NCBI RefSeq assembly: GCF_907177275.1
Contig: NZ_CAJSLV010000080.1
Coordinates: 1 to 50,898 of the forward strand
Direction of reading: 5' to 3'
Length of the DNA stretch: 50,898 bases
Origin: Actinacidiphila cocklensis
Lineage (GTDB): Bacteria; Actinomycetota; Actinomycetes; Streptomycetales; Streptomycetaceae
The notes beneath the pieces are model-generated. The model was given only the letters and a program-made list of their open reading frames with translations. It had not been told where the DNA came from and did no database searches. Within the stretch, counting starts at the first letter, position 1; each line of letters opens with the position of its first letter. The position numbers were made by a program, and so were the translations under genes. Below are positions 32,816-41,314 of this stretch, piece after piece.

Positions 32816-33763
32816 ATGTCACACACCATCGCGCCGGGTAAGGCGGCGCCCTCCGCTCCCCCTGCCCAGCCGAACCTGAGCGACCTGCGCCTCGCCTTCA
32901 GCCACGGATTCCGCGTGTCGGCGGACGAGGCGGCTGTCGCGGCGGCCCGGCGAGAAGTGCCCGCCGTGGCACGTGGCTGGGGCGTCCCGCTCACGGATGA
33001 GACGTTCAGCGATCTCGGCCTGCTGTCCAGCGAGGTCATCACCAACGCGATCCGGCACACCAACGCTCCGTGTGCCGTGGTCATGCGCTGGACCGGTACG
33101 CGGGTGCGGGTCGAGGTCACTGACGTCAGCCCGGTCCGGCCGAAGCCGCGGCACGGTTCACTGGACGCCGAGGGTGGGCGGGGGCTGCTGCTCGTGAACG
33201 CGCTCGCCGCAGACTGGGGCAGCATCGATGACCCCGCCGGGAAGGTCGTCTGGTTCGAACTCGGACCGTCCGACGGGACGCCTCCTCCCTGGAGCACTCC
33301 GGGGAAGTGGACGATCACCACCGACAGCGGATCGGCGACGTCCGGCTACCTCCCCGCCTGGGCAGAGGACGACCCGACCGAGGTCAATGTGCCCCTGGAC
33401 CAGTTGACGGAACGGCTGGCCGGCATCAACCACCGGAACTTCTTCGAAGGCCCGATGCTGCCCCTCACCGCCCCGGACGTATGGGAAGGGGTCGAGGAGG
33501 ACGCGGTCTTCGAGGGCAGCGTCGACTGCAATCCCTACGACCCGGATCCCGGCCTCCGTGTGCCGGTCGTCAACCTCCAGGTCTGCGTGGGGCGTTGGAT
33601 TCTCGGCCTGGACCCGCACGGGCTCGCCGAGGTGGCCGCGAAGCTCCACGCCCACGCCGACTTTCTGGAGGCGAAGGTCCGCCCCGCGCTCGTCGCCGCC
33701 CGCGAGGACTGGGCCGCCCACCAGCCGCCTGCCCAGCAACGCTCGCCAGCCTCGGGCCCGTGA
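32816..33763 (+). CDS. Fused RsbW-like ATPase plus GYLPAWAEDDP domain
   Basis: 315 aa. Residues 30..150 are a GHKL ATPase: N box SEVITNAIRH (72..81), VTDVS (101..105), GGRGLLLVNAL (120..130). After a Pro-rich linker, residues 165..305 form a second domain: WTITTDSGSATSGYLPAWAE, VPVVNLQVCVGRWILGLDP, HADFLEAKVRPALVAAREDW. That second domain is a separate protein in the left part of the window (5303..5824), beside its own ATPase gene (6010..6618). The fusion is good evidence that the two act as one unit. The ATG at 32816 has GAAGGG upstream. Divergent from the TPR regulator, as in the left locus. Its target, perhaps that regulator or an anti-sigma antagonist, is unknown. Confidence 0.88.
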   Translation: MSHTIAPGKAAPSAPPAQPNLSDLRLAFSHGFRVSADEAAVAAARREVPAVARGWGVPLTDETFSDLGLLSSEVITNAIRHTNAPCAVVMRWTGTRVRVEVTDVSPVRPKPRHGSLDAEGGRGLLLVNALAADWGSIDDPAGKVVWFELGPSDGTPPPWSTPGKWTITTDSGSATSGYLPAWAEDDPTEVNVPLDQLTERLAGINHRNFFEGPMLPLTAPDVWEGVEEDAVFEGSVDCNPYDPDPGLRVPVVNLQVCVGRWILGLDPHGLAEVAAKLHAHADFLEAKVRPALVAAREDWAAHQPPAQQRSPASGP

Positions 33764-33970
33764 GGCCGCACATAACCGGCACACTCGCCGCCCCGGCCCC
33801 TCCCCCACTGACGCGGCTGTGCGAGCGCCCCTAGCGAGCCCAGGCGCCGGTGGATGTCGCCGATCGTCCGAACTGCACGACGTCACGCCTTCAGGGTGCC
33901 CCTGCGGGTCCCCAGCAGCTGGCTGGCGGACCAGAAGCCTTACTCACCCCCAGACTAGGAGGACAGCACC

Positions 33971-34477
33971 GTGACCACAGCCGTCCAGATCGACACCGGT
34001 ATCGGGTTACGCACCCGGGACCCGAAGGAACTCCTCAACGCCGTCCAGCCCAACATCGCGCATCTGACGGTCAACATCCTCGACGGCGGCATGACCCTCT
34101 GGGACCGCGAGATCGCTCTCCTGCTGCGCGACCACACCATGGTCCGCGACATGGCCGAACGGATTCTCGGCAACGCCGTCATGTACACCCTCGCCTGCAT
34201 CGAGCATCCGGACGTTCACCTCGGTGTCGGCAAGCTCGTCGACATCGGCGTCCACCAGCTCATCCTCGACACGCCCGTCTGGTTCGCCCTTTGCGACGTT
34301 TACAACGGCGGTCGGTACAAGCACCACGCCCCGTTCATCGAGCGCCGCAGCGACGGCCTGTGCCTGCGCACCGCCGACTTCCTCACCTCGATCGGATTCG
34401 ACGTCGACGAGGAGCTGTGGGCGATCGACGGAGCGGACTGCTCGCCGTGCGACAACAAGGTCCCCGACAGCCACTGA
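33971..34477 (+). CDS. Unknown protein linked to a methyltransferase
   Basis: 168 aa, GTG start with AGGAGG in front. Distinct blocks: RTRDPKELLNAVQPNIAHLT, ILDGGMTLWDREIALLLRDH, LVDIGVHQLILDTPVWFALC, YKHHAPFIERRSDGLCLRTA. It ends with GADCSPCDNKVPDSH, a Cys-bearing tail. I do not recognise the family. The composition is ordinary for a soluble protein of this organism and there is no signal peptide. The methyltransferase gene follows 82 bp later in the same direction, so they may act together; the Cys tail could bind metal or be a modification site. Cargo of the element. Confidence 0.7.
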   Translation: MTTAVQIDTGIGLRTRDPKELLNAVQPNIAHLTVNILDGGMTLWDREIALLLRDHTMVRDMAERILGNAVMYTLACIEHPDVHLGVGKLVDIGVHQLILDTPVWFALCDVYNGGRYKHHAPFIERRSDGLCLRTADFLTSIGFDVDEELWAIDGADCSPCDNKVPDSH

Positions 34478-34559
34478 ACCGCACTGTGCCCTGCCTCTTC
34501 CGATGCTCGCGGGCATCATGGGGCGGGGCACGGCCCTTTCCCGCAAGCAGAGGACACAG

Positions 34560-35213
34560 ATGCCTGCGCAACACGACATCACCGCCGAGACCGAACTCTG
34601 GGACACCTACGCCCGCAACGCCTTCAAGGACGACACCGAGCCGGTCTTCCGCTGGACGCAGTACGCCGGCCACGGCCCCGGCCCTGAGCTCCTGGGCGAC
34701 CCGGGCAGCGTCCTGGAGATCGGCTGCGGCACTGGACGTGCGCTCGCACACCTGGCGCAGCACGGCGTGAAGGCCACGGGCGTGGACCTGTCGCCGGTGA
34801 TGGTCGAGAAGATCGCTGAGCGCTGGGCTCCGACGGGAGCGCAGTTCCACTGCGCTGAAGTGCTGGACTACCTCGGCTCCACAGCGGAGACCTACGACGC
34901 GGTGTACTCGATCTTCGGCGCGGCCTGGTTCGCCGACCCGTCGAAGCTCTTCCCACTCGTCCGCCACCGGCTCAATCCCGGCGGGACCTTCGTCTTCTCC
35001 CAGCCACCCGCGATCCCGGGCGCCTACGGCCCACAGGGGATGTACAAGGGCGGCTTCGCGGGGAAGGCCATGTTCACCTACCGCTACAGCTACCGCCCGC
35101 CCGTGTGGGAGCGGCTGCTGACCCGATCCGGGTTCACCGGGGTCGAGGCCCGCGTCCTGGACGCCCCCGAGCCGGGCCACATCGGCACACTCCTGGTCCG
35201 CGCCGAAGCGTGA
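34560..35213 (+). CDS. SAM-dependent methyltransferase
   Basis: 217 aa, ATG with GAGG seven bases upstream. Class I fold with motif I SVLEIGCGTGRALAHLA (50..66), GVKATGVDLSPVMVEKIAER (acidic loop binding the ribose), FHCAEVLDYLG, YDAVYSIFGAAWFADPSKLF (motif IV) and HRLNPGGTFVFSQPP. The C-terminal part (FAGKAMFTYRYSYRPPVWER) probably forms the acceptor site. Substrate not inferable. It follows the unknown gene at 33971 and would belong to the same transcript. Confidence 0.88.
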   Translation: MPAQHDITAETELWDTYARNAFKDDTEPVFRWTQYAGHGPGPELLGDPGSVLEIGCGTGRALAHLAQHGVKATGVDLSPVMVEKIAERWAPTGAQFHCAEVLDYLGSTAETYDAVYSIFGAAWFADPSKLFPLVRHRLNPGGTFVFSQPPAIPGAYGPQGMYKGGFAGKAMFTYRYSYRPPVWERLLTRSGFTGVEARVLDAPEPGHIGTLLVRAEA

Positions 35214-35265
35214 CGCGCTCGGGCACCGACGGCCTGCACACCGCCGAAAGACCGAAGAGCCCAAG

Positions 35266-35565
35266 TCAGATGTGACCTGACACGGTTCCCGCGCGGTGGC
35301 GCAGAACGATCATTTTCAGCTTCTGCAGTCGGTGGTGTCGCCTGTGGCAGCCCATGAGAAGCCCCGATGCGTTCTCCCGGCAGTACGTGCCGTTACGGTT
35401 CACGGCGCCGCACAAAGCAGGGGCTTGAAATCCGGCGAACACGAACACGGCGAGCGACAAGACAACGATCACAGCAGGTGCTGCGCCGCGCCCCCAGGAG
35501 ACGATCAGGGCAGCGATGGCGAGGTACCCCCAGTACACGCGAAACGCCTTCATGACGAGCGACAT
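35266..35565 (-). CDS. Small membrane protein with Cys/His tail
   Basis: 99 aa. Two hydrophobic helices, about residues 9..24 (VYWGYLAIAALIVSW) and 28..47 (AAPAVIVVLSLAVFVFAGFQ), are followed by a cytoplasmic tail with three Cys and adjacent His: ALCGAVNRNGTYCRENASG, GCHRRHHRLQKLK. The Cys/His spacing (C-x7-C-x10-C-HRRHH) suggests zinc binding. I do not recognise a family, though similar short proteins with a final Cys/His knuckle occur on actinobacterial mobile elements. ATG at 35565; convergent with the methyltransferase gene. Confidence 0.6.
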   Translation of the reverse strand: MSLVMKAFRVYWGYLAIAALIVSWGRGAAPAVIVVLSLAVFVFAGFQAPALCGAVNRNGTYCRENASGLLMGCHRRHHRLQKLKMIVLRHRAGTVSGHI

Positions 35566-35656
35566 TACTGAGCGTTGCTTATCGTAGACAGTACGTGATC
35601 CGCCATGCGCTGCATCGGTACCCAGCCAATTCGCATGCCCCGGTTAGGCTCGCCGC

Positions 35657-35983
35657 ATGACCGAGTTCGTGCAGGTGTCCACTGCTACCGAGGCGCGGGA
35701 GCAGGCTGTTCGGCTGGCGGAGTCTGCGGTGCGAGGACAGCTCGCGGCCGGGGCTCAGGTGGTTGGGCCGGTGGTGTCGGTGTTTTGGCATCGCGGGGAG
35801 TTCGGGACCGGTGAGGAGTGGCAGTTGCTGCTCAAGACCACCGTGGAGCGATATCCCGCGTTGGAGGCGCATCTGTTGGAGCACCATCCGTGGGACAAGC
35901 CCGAGGTGGTTGCGGTGCCGATCGTGGCCGGTTCCGAGACCTACCTGCGTTGGATCGCCGACAGCACGGAACCATCCGCATAG
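35657..35983 (+). CDS. cutA: CutA-family divalent-cation tolerance protein
   Basis: 108 aa, near the usual length of CutA1 (about 105). The family pattern is clear: an N-terminal strand with TATEAREQAVRLAESAVRGQ, LAAGAQVVGPVVSVFWHRGE, then EEWQLLLKTTVERYPALEAH, HPWDKPEVVAVPIVAGSETY, and LRWI. CutA proteins form very stable trimers like PII proteins and were linked to copper tolerance; their precise role is unsettled. Its presence as cargo on an integrative element is unusual. The ATG is at 35657 and its stop almost touches the convergent remnant gene (35985). Confidence 0.88.
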   Translation: MTEFVQVSTATEAREQAVRLAESAVRGQLAAGAQVVGPVVSVFWHRGEFGTGEEWQLLLKTTVERYPALEAHLLEHHPWDKPEVVAVPIVAGSETYLRWIADSTEPSA

Positions 35984-35984
35984 G

Positions 35985-36625
35985 TCAGACAGCTACGGCC
36001 TTCTCCAGTACCGCGTGCACCGCAGGGAGACCGCGGTGGGCGTCGAGGCGTTTGAGGAGTGGAGTCAGGCGGGCGCGGGGGCGGACGGATGCGACGCCTT
36101 CGGCGAGATCGAGGGCGCGGTTCGCTGTGGTGGCGGCTTGTTCGACTTCGCCTGCCGTCAGGTAAGAGTCGCCGAGCCAGGAGAGGTAGAGGGCTTTGTC
36201 GCGGGCGTTGGTGTCGTCGTACGCGGCCAGGGCGGTCTCCAGGACGGGGACGGCTCGCGGCGGGCGGCGTAGTTCGGTCCAGCAGCGGCCGGTCAAGATC
36301 TGGAGTTCGGTGGTGTCGACCCACGAGACCCAGTCGGGCTGGGACGCGTCGCCGACCGTAGCGAGGGCCGTCCCGGCGGCGGCAAGGGCGCGTTCACATT
36401 CGGTGGCAAGGCCCGCGACTGCGCAGGCCCAGGCGAGCCGTTCGTGCAGAAGGGCGCGTACCCCGGCGGGTGCGTCGGGGCCGATCGTCGCGCAGGACTG
36501 GGCCGCGATCTCCACTCCGGCCTTCTGGTCGCCGCTGACGGCTTGGTAGGCGAGGAAGGCCAGTGCGTTGCCTGCGAGGTCGGTGTCGCCGGCTTCGGTG
36601 GCGGCACTGTGGCTCTCCCTATCGC
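35985..36625 (-). pseudogene. C-terminal remnant of a TPR regulator
   Basis: The frame reads AFLAYQAVSGDQKAGVEIAA, HERLAWACAVAGLATECERA, YLSWLGDSYLTAGEVEQAAT, ending LPAVHAVLEKAVAV. This is the C-terminal half of an HTH/TPR regulator like those at 6834 and 31302. The helix-turn-helix and the first repeats are missing: upstream, sequence in this frame loses protein character near 36625, where a fragment on the opposite strand begins. It is a recombination scar within the element cargo. Confidence 0.7.
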
Positions 36626-36639
36626 CACCCGAATCGCCG

Positions 36640-36878
36640 CGCGCGGTGCCACACACCGCTTGAACCGGGCGCCGGACTTCCCTGCGCGCGAGTCGGCGCT
36701 GTACGCAGAGGTGGTGGTGATCCTGCGCGGCATGGGCGTGCCCGTCCTCGCTATCAGCACAGGCGCCGCACCCGCCGGTGTGATTGCTGAGCACATAGCG
36801 GCCTACGCGCCCGCCGGGCTCGGTAGCGTCGCCCCTGATCTGGAATCCACGCGTACGCAAGGAGCACCACCGTCGTGA
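36640..36878 (+). pseudogene. 3' part of an unknown gene coupled to the MazG-like gene
   Basis: About 75 codons: FPARESALYAEVVVILRGMG, VPVLAISTGAAPAGVIAEHI, AAYAPAGLGSVAPDLESTRT. It ends in a TGA that overlaps the MazG-like GTG by two bases (GTGA), the usual sign of translational coupling, so this is probably the end of a real gene. The beginning is lost at the junction with the TPR regulator remnant. No family recognised. Confidence 0.5.
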
Positions 36879-37189
36879 ACGACGAGATTTGGACGAAGAT
36901 CCACCAGCTCGTGCAGTGGCTGGACGAGAAGGACAACGCGACGCCGGCCCAAGCGCGACTGCTGCGTCTGCTCAAAGTCCAGGAGGAGGTCGGCGAGGTG
37001 GCACAGGCGGCGATGGGCGCCGTCTCCGCCAACCCCCGCAAGGGGCAGAGCCACACGTGGGAAGACGTCCAGAACGAGCTGTGCGACGTGATGCTCAGCA
37101 GCATGGTCGCGTTGGCGACCCTCACCCCCGGCGCGGCGAAGGTATTCGAAGAGCGGGTGAGCATCATCACCGACCGGTCACTGGCCTGA
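36875..37189 (+). CDS. MazG-like nucleotide pyrophosphohydrolase
   Basis: 104 aa from a GTG with AAGGAG upstream. The all-alpha NTP-PPase pattern is present: LLRLLKVQEEVGEVAQAAMG, a metal-binding ExxE segment, then EDVQNELCDVMLSSMVALAT with a second acidic pair (NELCD). MazG-like enzymes hydrolyse NTPs or dNTPs to monophosphates and pyrophosphate; phage and element-borne versions can alter alarmone or nucleotide pools. The coupling to the truncated upstream gene suggests an operon that has lost its start. Confidence 0.85.
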   Translation: MNDEIWTKIHQLVQWLDEKDNATPAQARLLRLLKVQEEVGEVAQAAMGAVSANPRKGQSHTWEDVQNELCDVMLSSMVALATLTPGAAKVFEERVSIITDRSLA

Positions 37190-37303
37190 GCCAAGGCGGG
37201 TCTGCCTCGTCAGCGGGCCGCCGCCTTCCTTCGAGTGTCGCCCCGGCCGCACGCCGGCCGGAGCGACACCCCCAATTCCCCAGCAGCCGAGGAACCGCGC
37301 GTC

Positions 37304-38113
37304 GTGTCCATGTCCCGTATCGCCTTCGAGCAGCTTCCCGCCGACATCCGCCAGGCCGTCGCCGCCAAGACCGGCGCCGTGCACCAGGCGGTGGCCGCGC
37401 CCGGCGGCATGAACTCCGGCATCGCCTCCGTCCTCGACACGGACAGCGGTGCCGTCTTCGTGAAGGGCATCCCGGCCGACCATCCCCAGGTGAGAGCGCA
37501 GCACCGTGAGGCGGCGGTGGCCTCGCACCTGCCCTCCTCCTGCCCGCGCCTGTTCTGGCACCTGGAACTCGGTGGCTGGAGTCTCCTGGGCTACGAGGTG
37601 GTCGAGGGCCGCCACGCCGACTACGCCCCCGCCTCCCCGGACCTGCCCCTCGTGGAAGCGGCGCTCGCCGAACTACAAGGGCTCACGGCACCGGCTGACG
37701 TCGACATCAAGCAGGCCGTGGACCGGTGGGCGGAGTACGCGCCGCCTGGCACGTTGCAGCACTTCGACGGTGACGCGCTGCTGCACACGGACTTCGCCCC
37801 GGACAACGTCTTGATCGCCGGAGGGCGGGCACGGCTCATCGACTGGGCCTGGCCGACTCGGGGCGCGGCATGGATCGACCCCGGCGCGTTGGCACTGCGC
37901 CTCATAGAGGCAGGCCACCCGGTCGGGGCCGCGATGGAATTCGCCAACCACTTCCCGTCGTGGCGCGACGCGGCGCCCGAAGCGCTCACGGCGTTTGGTG
38001 CGGCGACGGCGTCCCTGTGGCGGGAAATCGCCGAACAGGACCATGCCCCGTGGAAAAGGGCGATGGCAGAGCAGGCGACGTCCCTGGCACACGCCCTCGA
38101 TACGAGGCTGTAG
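37304..38113 (+). CDS. Aminoglycoside phosphotransferase-superfamily protein
   Basis: 269 aa from a GTG with GAGGA nine bases upstream; an ATG two codons later is possible. The kinase-like features are a Lys in VFVKG (K54), the catalytic loop LLHTDFAPDNVLI (H161, D163, N168) and the metal-binding LIDWAW (D180). The small N-lobe and Trp-rich C-lobe (HFPSWRDAAPEA, SLWREIAEQ) match the APH family with unknown substrate, common in Streptomyces. A decayed copy of its C-terminus lies outside the element at 30062. It might confer resistance or phosphorylate a metabolite. Confidence 0.85.
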   Translation: MSMSRIAFEQLPADIRQAVAAKTGAVHQAVAAPGGMNSGIASVLDTDSGAVFVKGIPADHPQVRAQHREAAVASHLPSSCPRLFWHLELGGWSLLGYEVVEGRHADYAPASPDLPLVEAALAELQGLTAPADVDIKQAVDRWAEYAPPGTLQHFDGDALLHTDFAPDNVLIAGGRARLIDWAWPTRGAAWIDPGALALRLIEAGHPVGAAMEFANHFPSWRDAAPEALTAFGAATASLWREIAEQDHAPWKRAMAEQATSLAHALDTRL

Positions 38114-38537
38114 CCGCGGACGACGCCGACGAGAGTCAGGTCCCGGGAGAGCATCGGCATCACGCTGGACGGATCCCTTGCGCCCGCGGTCCGCGGCTGA
38201 CACGCGGACAGGCAGAGGCCGCATCGTCTCCCCCAGGACCCGGGCGCCCTCGCTCGGTACTCGTGTCCCCGTCCCCCGGCGGGGCACATGCGCAAGACGG
38301 GCCGTAGGACCGTCGCGCGCGACAACTTGCTCTGCTGGGGGTAAGGAGTCCTTACCCCACAACTTGCTGCGCCGCAGATCGCCTGCCCCGACGCTGCCCC
38401 GTCCCGGCGCTTCTTGTCGACGACCAGGCAACTCCCCCGCTTCGACGAGTTGAGCGTCACAGGATTCCCCACCCCAACGGTCACTTATCCCCATGCGGAC
38501 GGCGGAGGCGATGCGCGTCCGGTTGAGCCGAGCAGTC
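38114..38537. other. 424-bp gap; holds a palindrome flanked by direct repeats
   Basis: No gene seen. At 38338..38358 GGGGTAAGGA and TCCTTACCCC form a perfect 10-bp inverted repeat around one base. CAACTTGCT occurs on either side (38323..38331 and 38360..38368). This compact symmetrical site could bind a dimeric protein, for example a replication or partition factor of the element. Confidence 0.5.
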
Positions 38538-39050
38538 TCAGACGGTGAACGCCGAGCCGTTCTCCACAACGTAGTGCTGGCCGCCTCCACCTGAGCCGAG
38601 GAAGCGCCAGTCTTCCCGTCCTTCACGCCCTGCCGGGAACACCTCCAAGGTCATGCCGGACGACAGCGTCAGGCGAAGGTCGAACTCGTCGCCGATACTC
38701 ACGGCGTCGACCACCGGCGCTTCTGCGGCGAGAAGCCGCGTGACGCCCTCGACTCGGTCGTCGAACCGAGCGGTGCCGATCTCGCTCCCGGCAGCGAACT
38801 CTCCCGGGGTACACGCTCCCGGAACATAGAGATCGCCCTCCTCGACCAGCACCGCCGCGCCGCGGACGAGCCGCCACCGGCATTGCAGGTGAACAGCTAG
38901 TTCGCGCACTGCCTCGTCGCCCCGACGATTGACCCATGGCACTTCGCCACCGAAGGTGAGCCAGACGAGCGTTGCAGCTCGGCCGATGGCAGTGAAGGGA
39001 CGCCCCTCCAACTCACCGAGTGCTGCACGGGTTTCCCCGAGGCTCGACAC
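38538..39050 (-). CDS. Hypothetical acidic protein
   Basis: 170 aa from a GTG with GGGGGAA seven bases upstream. Blocks: RPFTAIGRAATLVWLTFGGE, VRELAVHLQCRWRLVRGAAV, DRVEGVTRLLAAEAPVVDAV, DLRLTLSSGMTLEVFPAG and a closing GGQHYVVENGSAF. The pattern of an N-terminal helix, FTAIGRAxxLxWxxFG and HLQCxWRL is shared by solitary Streptomyces proteins of unknown role and may be immunity-like. There is no signal peptide or catalytic motif. It is followed by the palindrome region and preceded by the repeat-rich gap. Confidence 0.65.
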   Translation of the reverse strand: MSSLGETRAALGELEGRPFTAIGRAATLVWLTFGGEVPWVNRRGDEAVRELAVHLQCRWRLVRGAAVLVEEGDLYVPGACTPGEFAAGSEIGTARFDDRVEGVTRLLAAEAPVVDAVSIGDEFDLRLTLSSGMTLEVFPAGREGREDWRFLGSGGGGQHYVVENGSAFTV

Positions 39051-39379
39051 AGCGCTTCCCCCTTCTCTGATACTGACGGGCGTCTCGGCTGCACGCGCAG
39101 GTAGGGCAGCAGCATCAGGAGAGCAGGATAAGGAGCGCCGTCTCGGGGATCGGGGGAATTACGTGACTGCGGATGTGGGGAATTGCGTGACCGTCCACAC
39201 TTCTCCGAGCCCGTCCCCGGCCGTTTCCATGCCGGAGACAGCGCGCGACCCGTCCCACCCGTTGCGTTCCTGGTCAGCCTAGGTACGGGTGGAATATTGA
39301 TGCGGGTCGACCCGTTGCGGGACAACGACCCGTCCCCGCGCTGACCTGCACGGGGACGGGTGGGGCGGGTGGATGCGGG
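39051..39379. other. Repeat-rich gap, candidate replication origin of the element
   Basis: Short repeats cluster here: GGGGAATTRCGTGAC twice (near 39152 and 39178), ACCCGTTGCG twice (39257..39266, 39310..39319), GACCCGTC twice (39247, 39327), GATGCGGGTC twice (39299..39308, 39372..39381). There is an 11-bp perfect stem at 39328..39361 and the palindrome CGGGTCGACCCG near 39303. Iteron-like repeats next to a DUF3631 ATPase gene fit an origin, but the hairpin could also just terminate that gene. Confidence 0.5.
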
Positions 39380-40759
39380 TCAGCGCTCGCCGCCTGGAGC
39401 CACCTCCTGCCGAGGGCAGTAGCGAGCCCAGGCGTCGGCGAACTGGTGGCGGGCGAAGCCTCGGCGTTGGCTGCGGTCGGGGAAGCGGCGGTTGGCCGAG
39501 CCGATACCGAAGTCCTTCAGCAGCAGTTGCAGGCCGCGCGCGGTCAGGCCGTGGGAGCCGTGCTCGCGCCATGGGGCCTCGCTGTCGGCGTGCAGCGCGG
39601 CGAGAAGCTGCTCGGTCGACAGCAGCGCCGGGTCACCACACGCGGCGAACACGGCACGAATGTCGGCCAGGATGCGGATCGCCAGCGCCGCCTCCTGGTC
39701 GTTGCCTTCCTCGTGTGCCGTCAGCACGCGGCACGCTTGCCGGGCGCGCTGCGGCCACGCATCTCCGGCGAGGTCGGCGACGACAACCAGCGGCTCCCAC
39801 GTGTCCGCCGCCCGGTCCTCGACCGGCATCACCGGCTCCATAGACGCCGCCACGTCGGTCAGGGGCACGAGCCATCCCGCCAACCGGTCCCGCAAATCGT
39901 GCAGCTGCGGAGTGTCGCGACGGGAGCGGAAGGGCAGCACCTTCTCCCCTGGTGCGCGCCTCCGCATCCGGATCACCACCGCCCTGTCCATGATCGTGTC
40001 CGGCAGGTCTCCGGTCCCGGCCAACGCAGCCATGGCGAAGGTGCGGAATTTGGTCGGCTTGTGCTCCGGCCCGACAACCCGGGTGGTCGGGCGGTTTCGC
40101 TGGTGCCCGGAGTTGAGGAGTCCGCGCATCTCCTCGTTCTTCTCCGCGACCTTCACGCTGCCGAATATCGTGTCGGCCTCGTCCACCAGCAGCGTCGACG
40201 GCTGCTCCGTGATCGACCGGAAGATCGCCGCCGGGGTCGAGTTGACCGTGATGAAGGGGTCGTGGACGGTGTCGTGCAGCACGTCCAGCAGCCGCGATTT
40301 CCCACATCGCTTCGCGGGGCCGACCACCGCCAGGCGCGGCGCGTGCTGCCACGCCGGTTGCAGATGAGTGGCCGCGACCCACAAGGTGACCGCGTCCAGG
40401 GCCTCGCCGCTTGGCATGACCACGTACCGGGCAACCGCTGACCGCAGCTCGGTCAGCAGGTCAGCGCCTTCCGAGAGCGCGTCGCCCGGTGGCGGACCAA
40501 CTGGCCCGGTCGGCTGACCGACCGCGGTGACCGGCTCCCGGTCAGTGACCGCGGTCAGGCGACCGGCTGTTCCGGTCAGCCGGTCGCTGGCCGGAAGAGG
40601 CCCGGTCACCACGGCCGACTGGGCGGCGGACGGCTTTGGCTCGGCCGTCAATTCCGCGAGCGGCTGCCGCGTCGTACGGTCCGGCTGACCGGGTACGGTG
40701 ACCGGCGGCCAGGTCACCGCAGGGGATGCGTCCCGGACAGCAGCTGTCATAGGCTGCAT
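39380..40759 (-). CDS. DUF3631-type ATPase of the integrative element
   Basis: 459 aa, ATG with GAGGAG seven bases upstream. After a Pro/Thr-rich N-terminal 95 residues comes an AAA-like ATPase: Walker A GPAKRCGKS (147..155, K154), Walker B TLLVDEAD (189..196), then a DUF3631 body with LLNSGHQRNRPTTRVVGPEH, FAMAALAGTGDLPDTIMDRA and VVIRMRRRAPGEKV. The C-terminus has a winged-helix-like stretch (LLAALHADSEAPWREHGSHG, LTARGLQLLLKDFGI). DUF3631 proteins occur in phage and actinobacterial integrative elements in place of a replicative helicase or primase-associated ATPase, so a role in element replication is likely. The repeat-rich gap lies just beyond its stop. Confidence 0.85.
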   Translation of the reverse strand: MQPMTAAVRDASPAVTWPPVTVPGQPDRTTRQPLAELTAEPKPSAAQSAVVTGPLPASDRLTGTAGRLTAVTDREPVTAVGQPTGPVGPPPGDALSEGADLLTELRSAVARYVVMPSGEALDAVTLWVAATHLQPAWQHAPRLAVVGPAKRCGKSRLLDVLHDTVHDPFITVNSTPAAIFRSITEQPSTLLVDEADTIFGSVKVAEKNEEMRGLLNSGHQRNRPTTRVVGPEHKPTKFRTFAMAALAGTGDLPDTIMDRAVVIRMRRRAPGEKVLPFRSRRDTPQLHDLRDRLAGWLVPLTDVAASMEPVMPVEDRAADTWEPLVVVADLAGDAWPQRARQACRVLTAHEEGNDQEAALAIRILADIRAVFAACGDPALLSTEQLLAALHADSEAPWREHGSHGLTARGLQLLLKDFGIGSANRRFPDRSQRRGFARHQFADAWARYCPRQEVAPGGER

Positions 40760-40987
40760 GCGTAGCTCCTCGACCGATGGGTGCAGGCTGGCCGGCCCGC
40801 CCCACCTGGGTTGAACGTTTCCGGCGTACAGGGGAGTTGTGAGCCTCCGGCGTTGGCGCGTCGGGGGCTCGTTCGTTCTCGACGGTTGGCGCCGCGCGAG
40901 CGACCACGGACAGTACGACGAACGCCTGCCGCAGTCCACGGGATCTTGGGCGGCGCCCAACGGGCGCGCGTACCGGGACCACGCACA
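40760..40987. other. 228-bp gap between replication ATPase and excisionase genes
   Basis: No gene seen. Both neighbours are read leftwards, so this region should hold the promoter and leader of the DUF3631 gene. Confidence 0.4.
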
Positions 40988-41221
40988 TCACACCGCGAGC
41001 CCGAGCAGGACCTGCAGCTCGGCCGTCACCACTCGGTACGAATTGCCCAACCGCAGAACGCGGCACGGGTACTGGCCGCGCTTGGCCAACTCGTAGCCCT
41101 TGCTTCGCCCCAGCCCGAGTGCCCGGTTCGCCGTCTCCAGGTCCACAGCCGCCGGCAGCGCCAGCAGTTCGTCCTTGGCCATCCCCCTGACCACCGGCCG
41201 GGTCGTATGGCTCTCACGCAT
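40988..41221 (-). CDS. xis: Excisionase-type helix-turn-helix protein
   Basis: 77 aa from ATG at 41221, chosen because GGAGGAGG lies six bases upstream; an ATG at 41236 lacks one. The sequence MAKDELLALPAAVDLETANRALGLG is followed by RSKGYELAKRGQYPCRVLRL and GNSYRVVTAELQVLLG, a MerR-like winged helix of the kind found in excisionases (helix_turn_helix_17). Xis proteins bend DNA at the attachment site and direct the integrase to excise. It is divergent from the XRE regulator and close to the integrase gene, as in many actinobacterial elements. Confidence 0.8.
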   Translation of the reverse strand: MRESHTTRPVVRGMAKDELLALPAAVDLETANRALGLGRSKGYELAKRGQYPCRVLRLGNSYRVVTAELQVLLGLAV

Positions 41222-41314
41222 AGCCGCCTCCTCCATATACAGCTCTCGGCGAACGCGGTCTCGCATCCGGCTCCAAGCCCAGGTCAGGAGGGTGCACCAA
41301 GCTACTGCGTCGCC

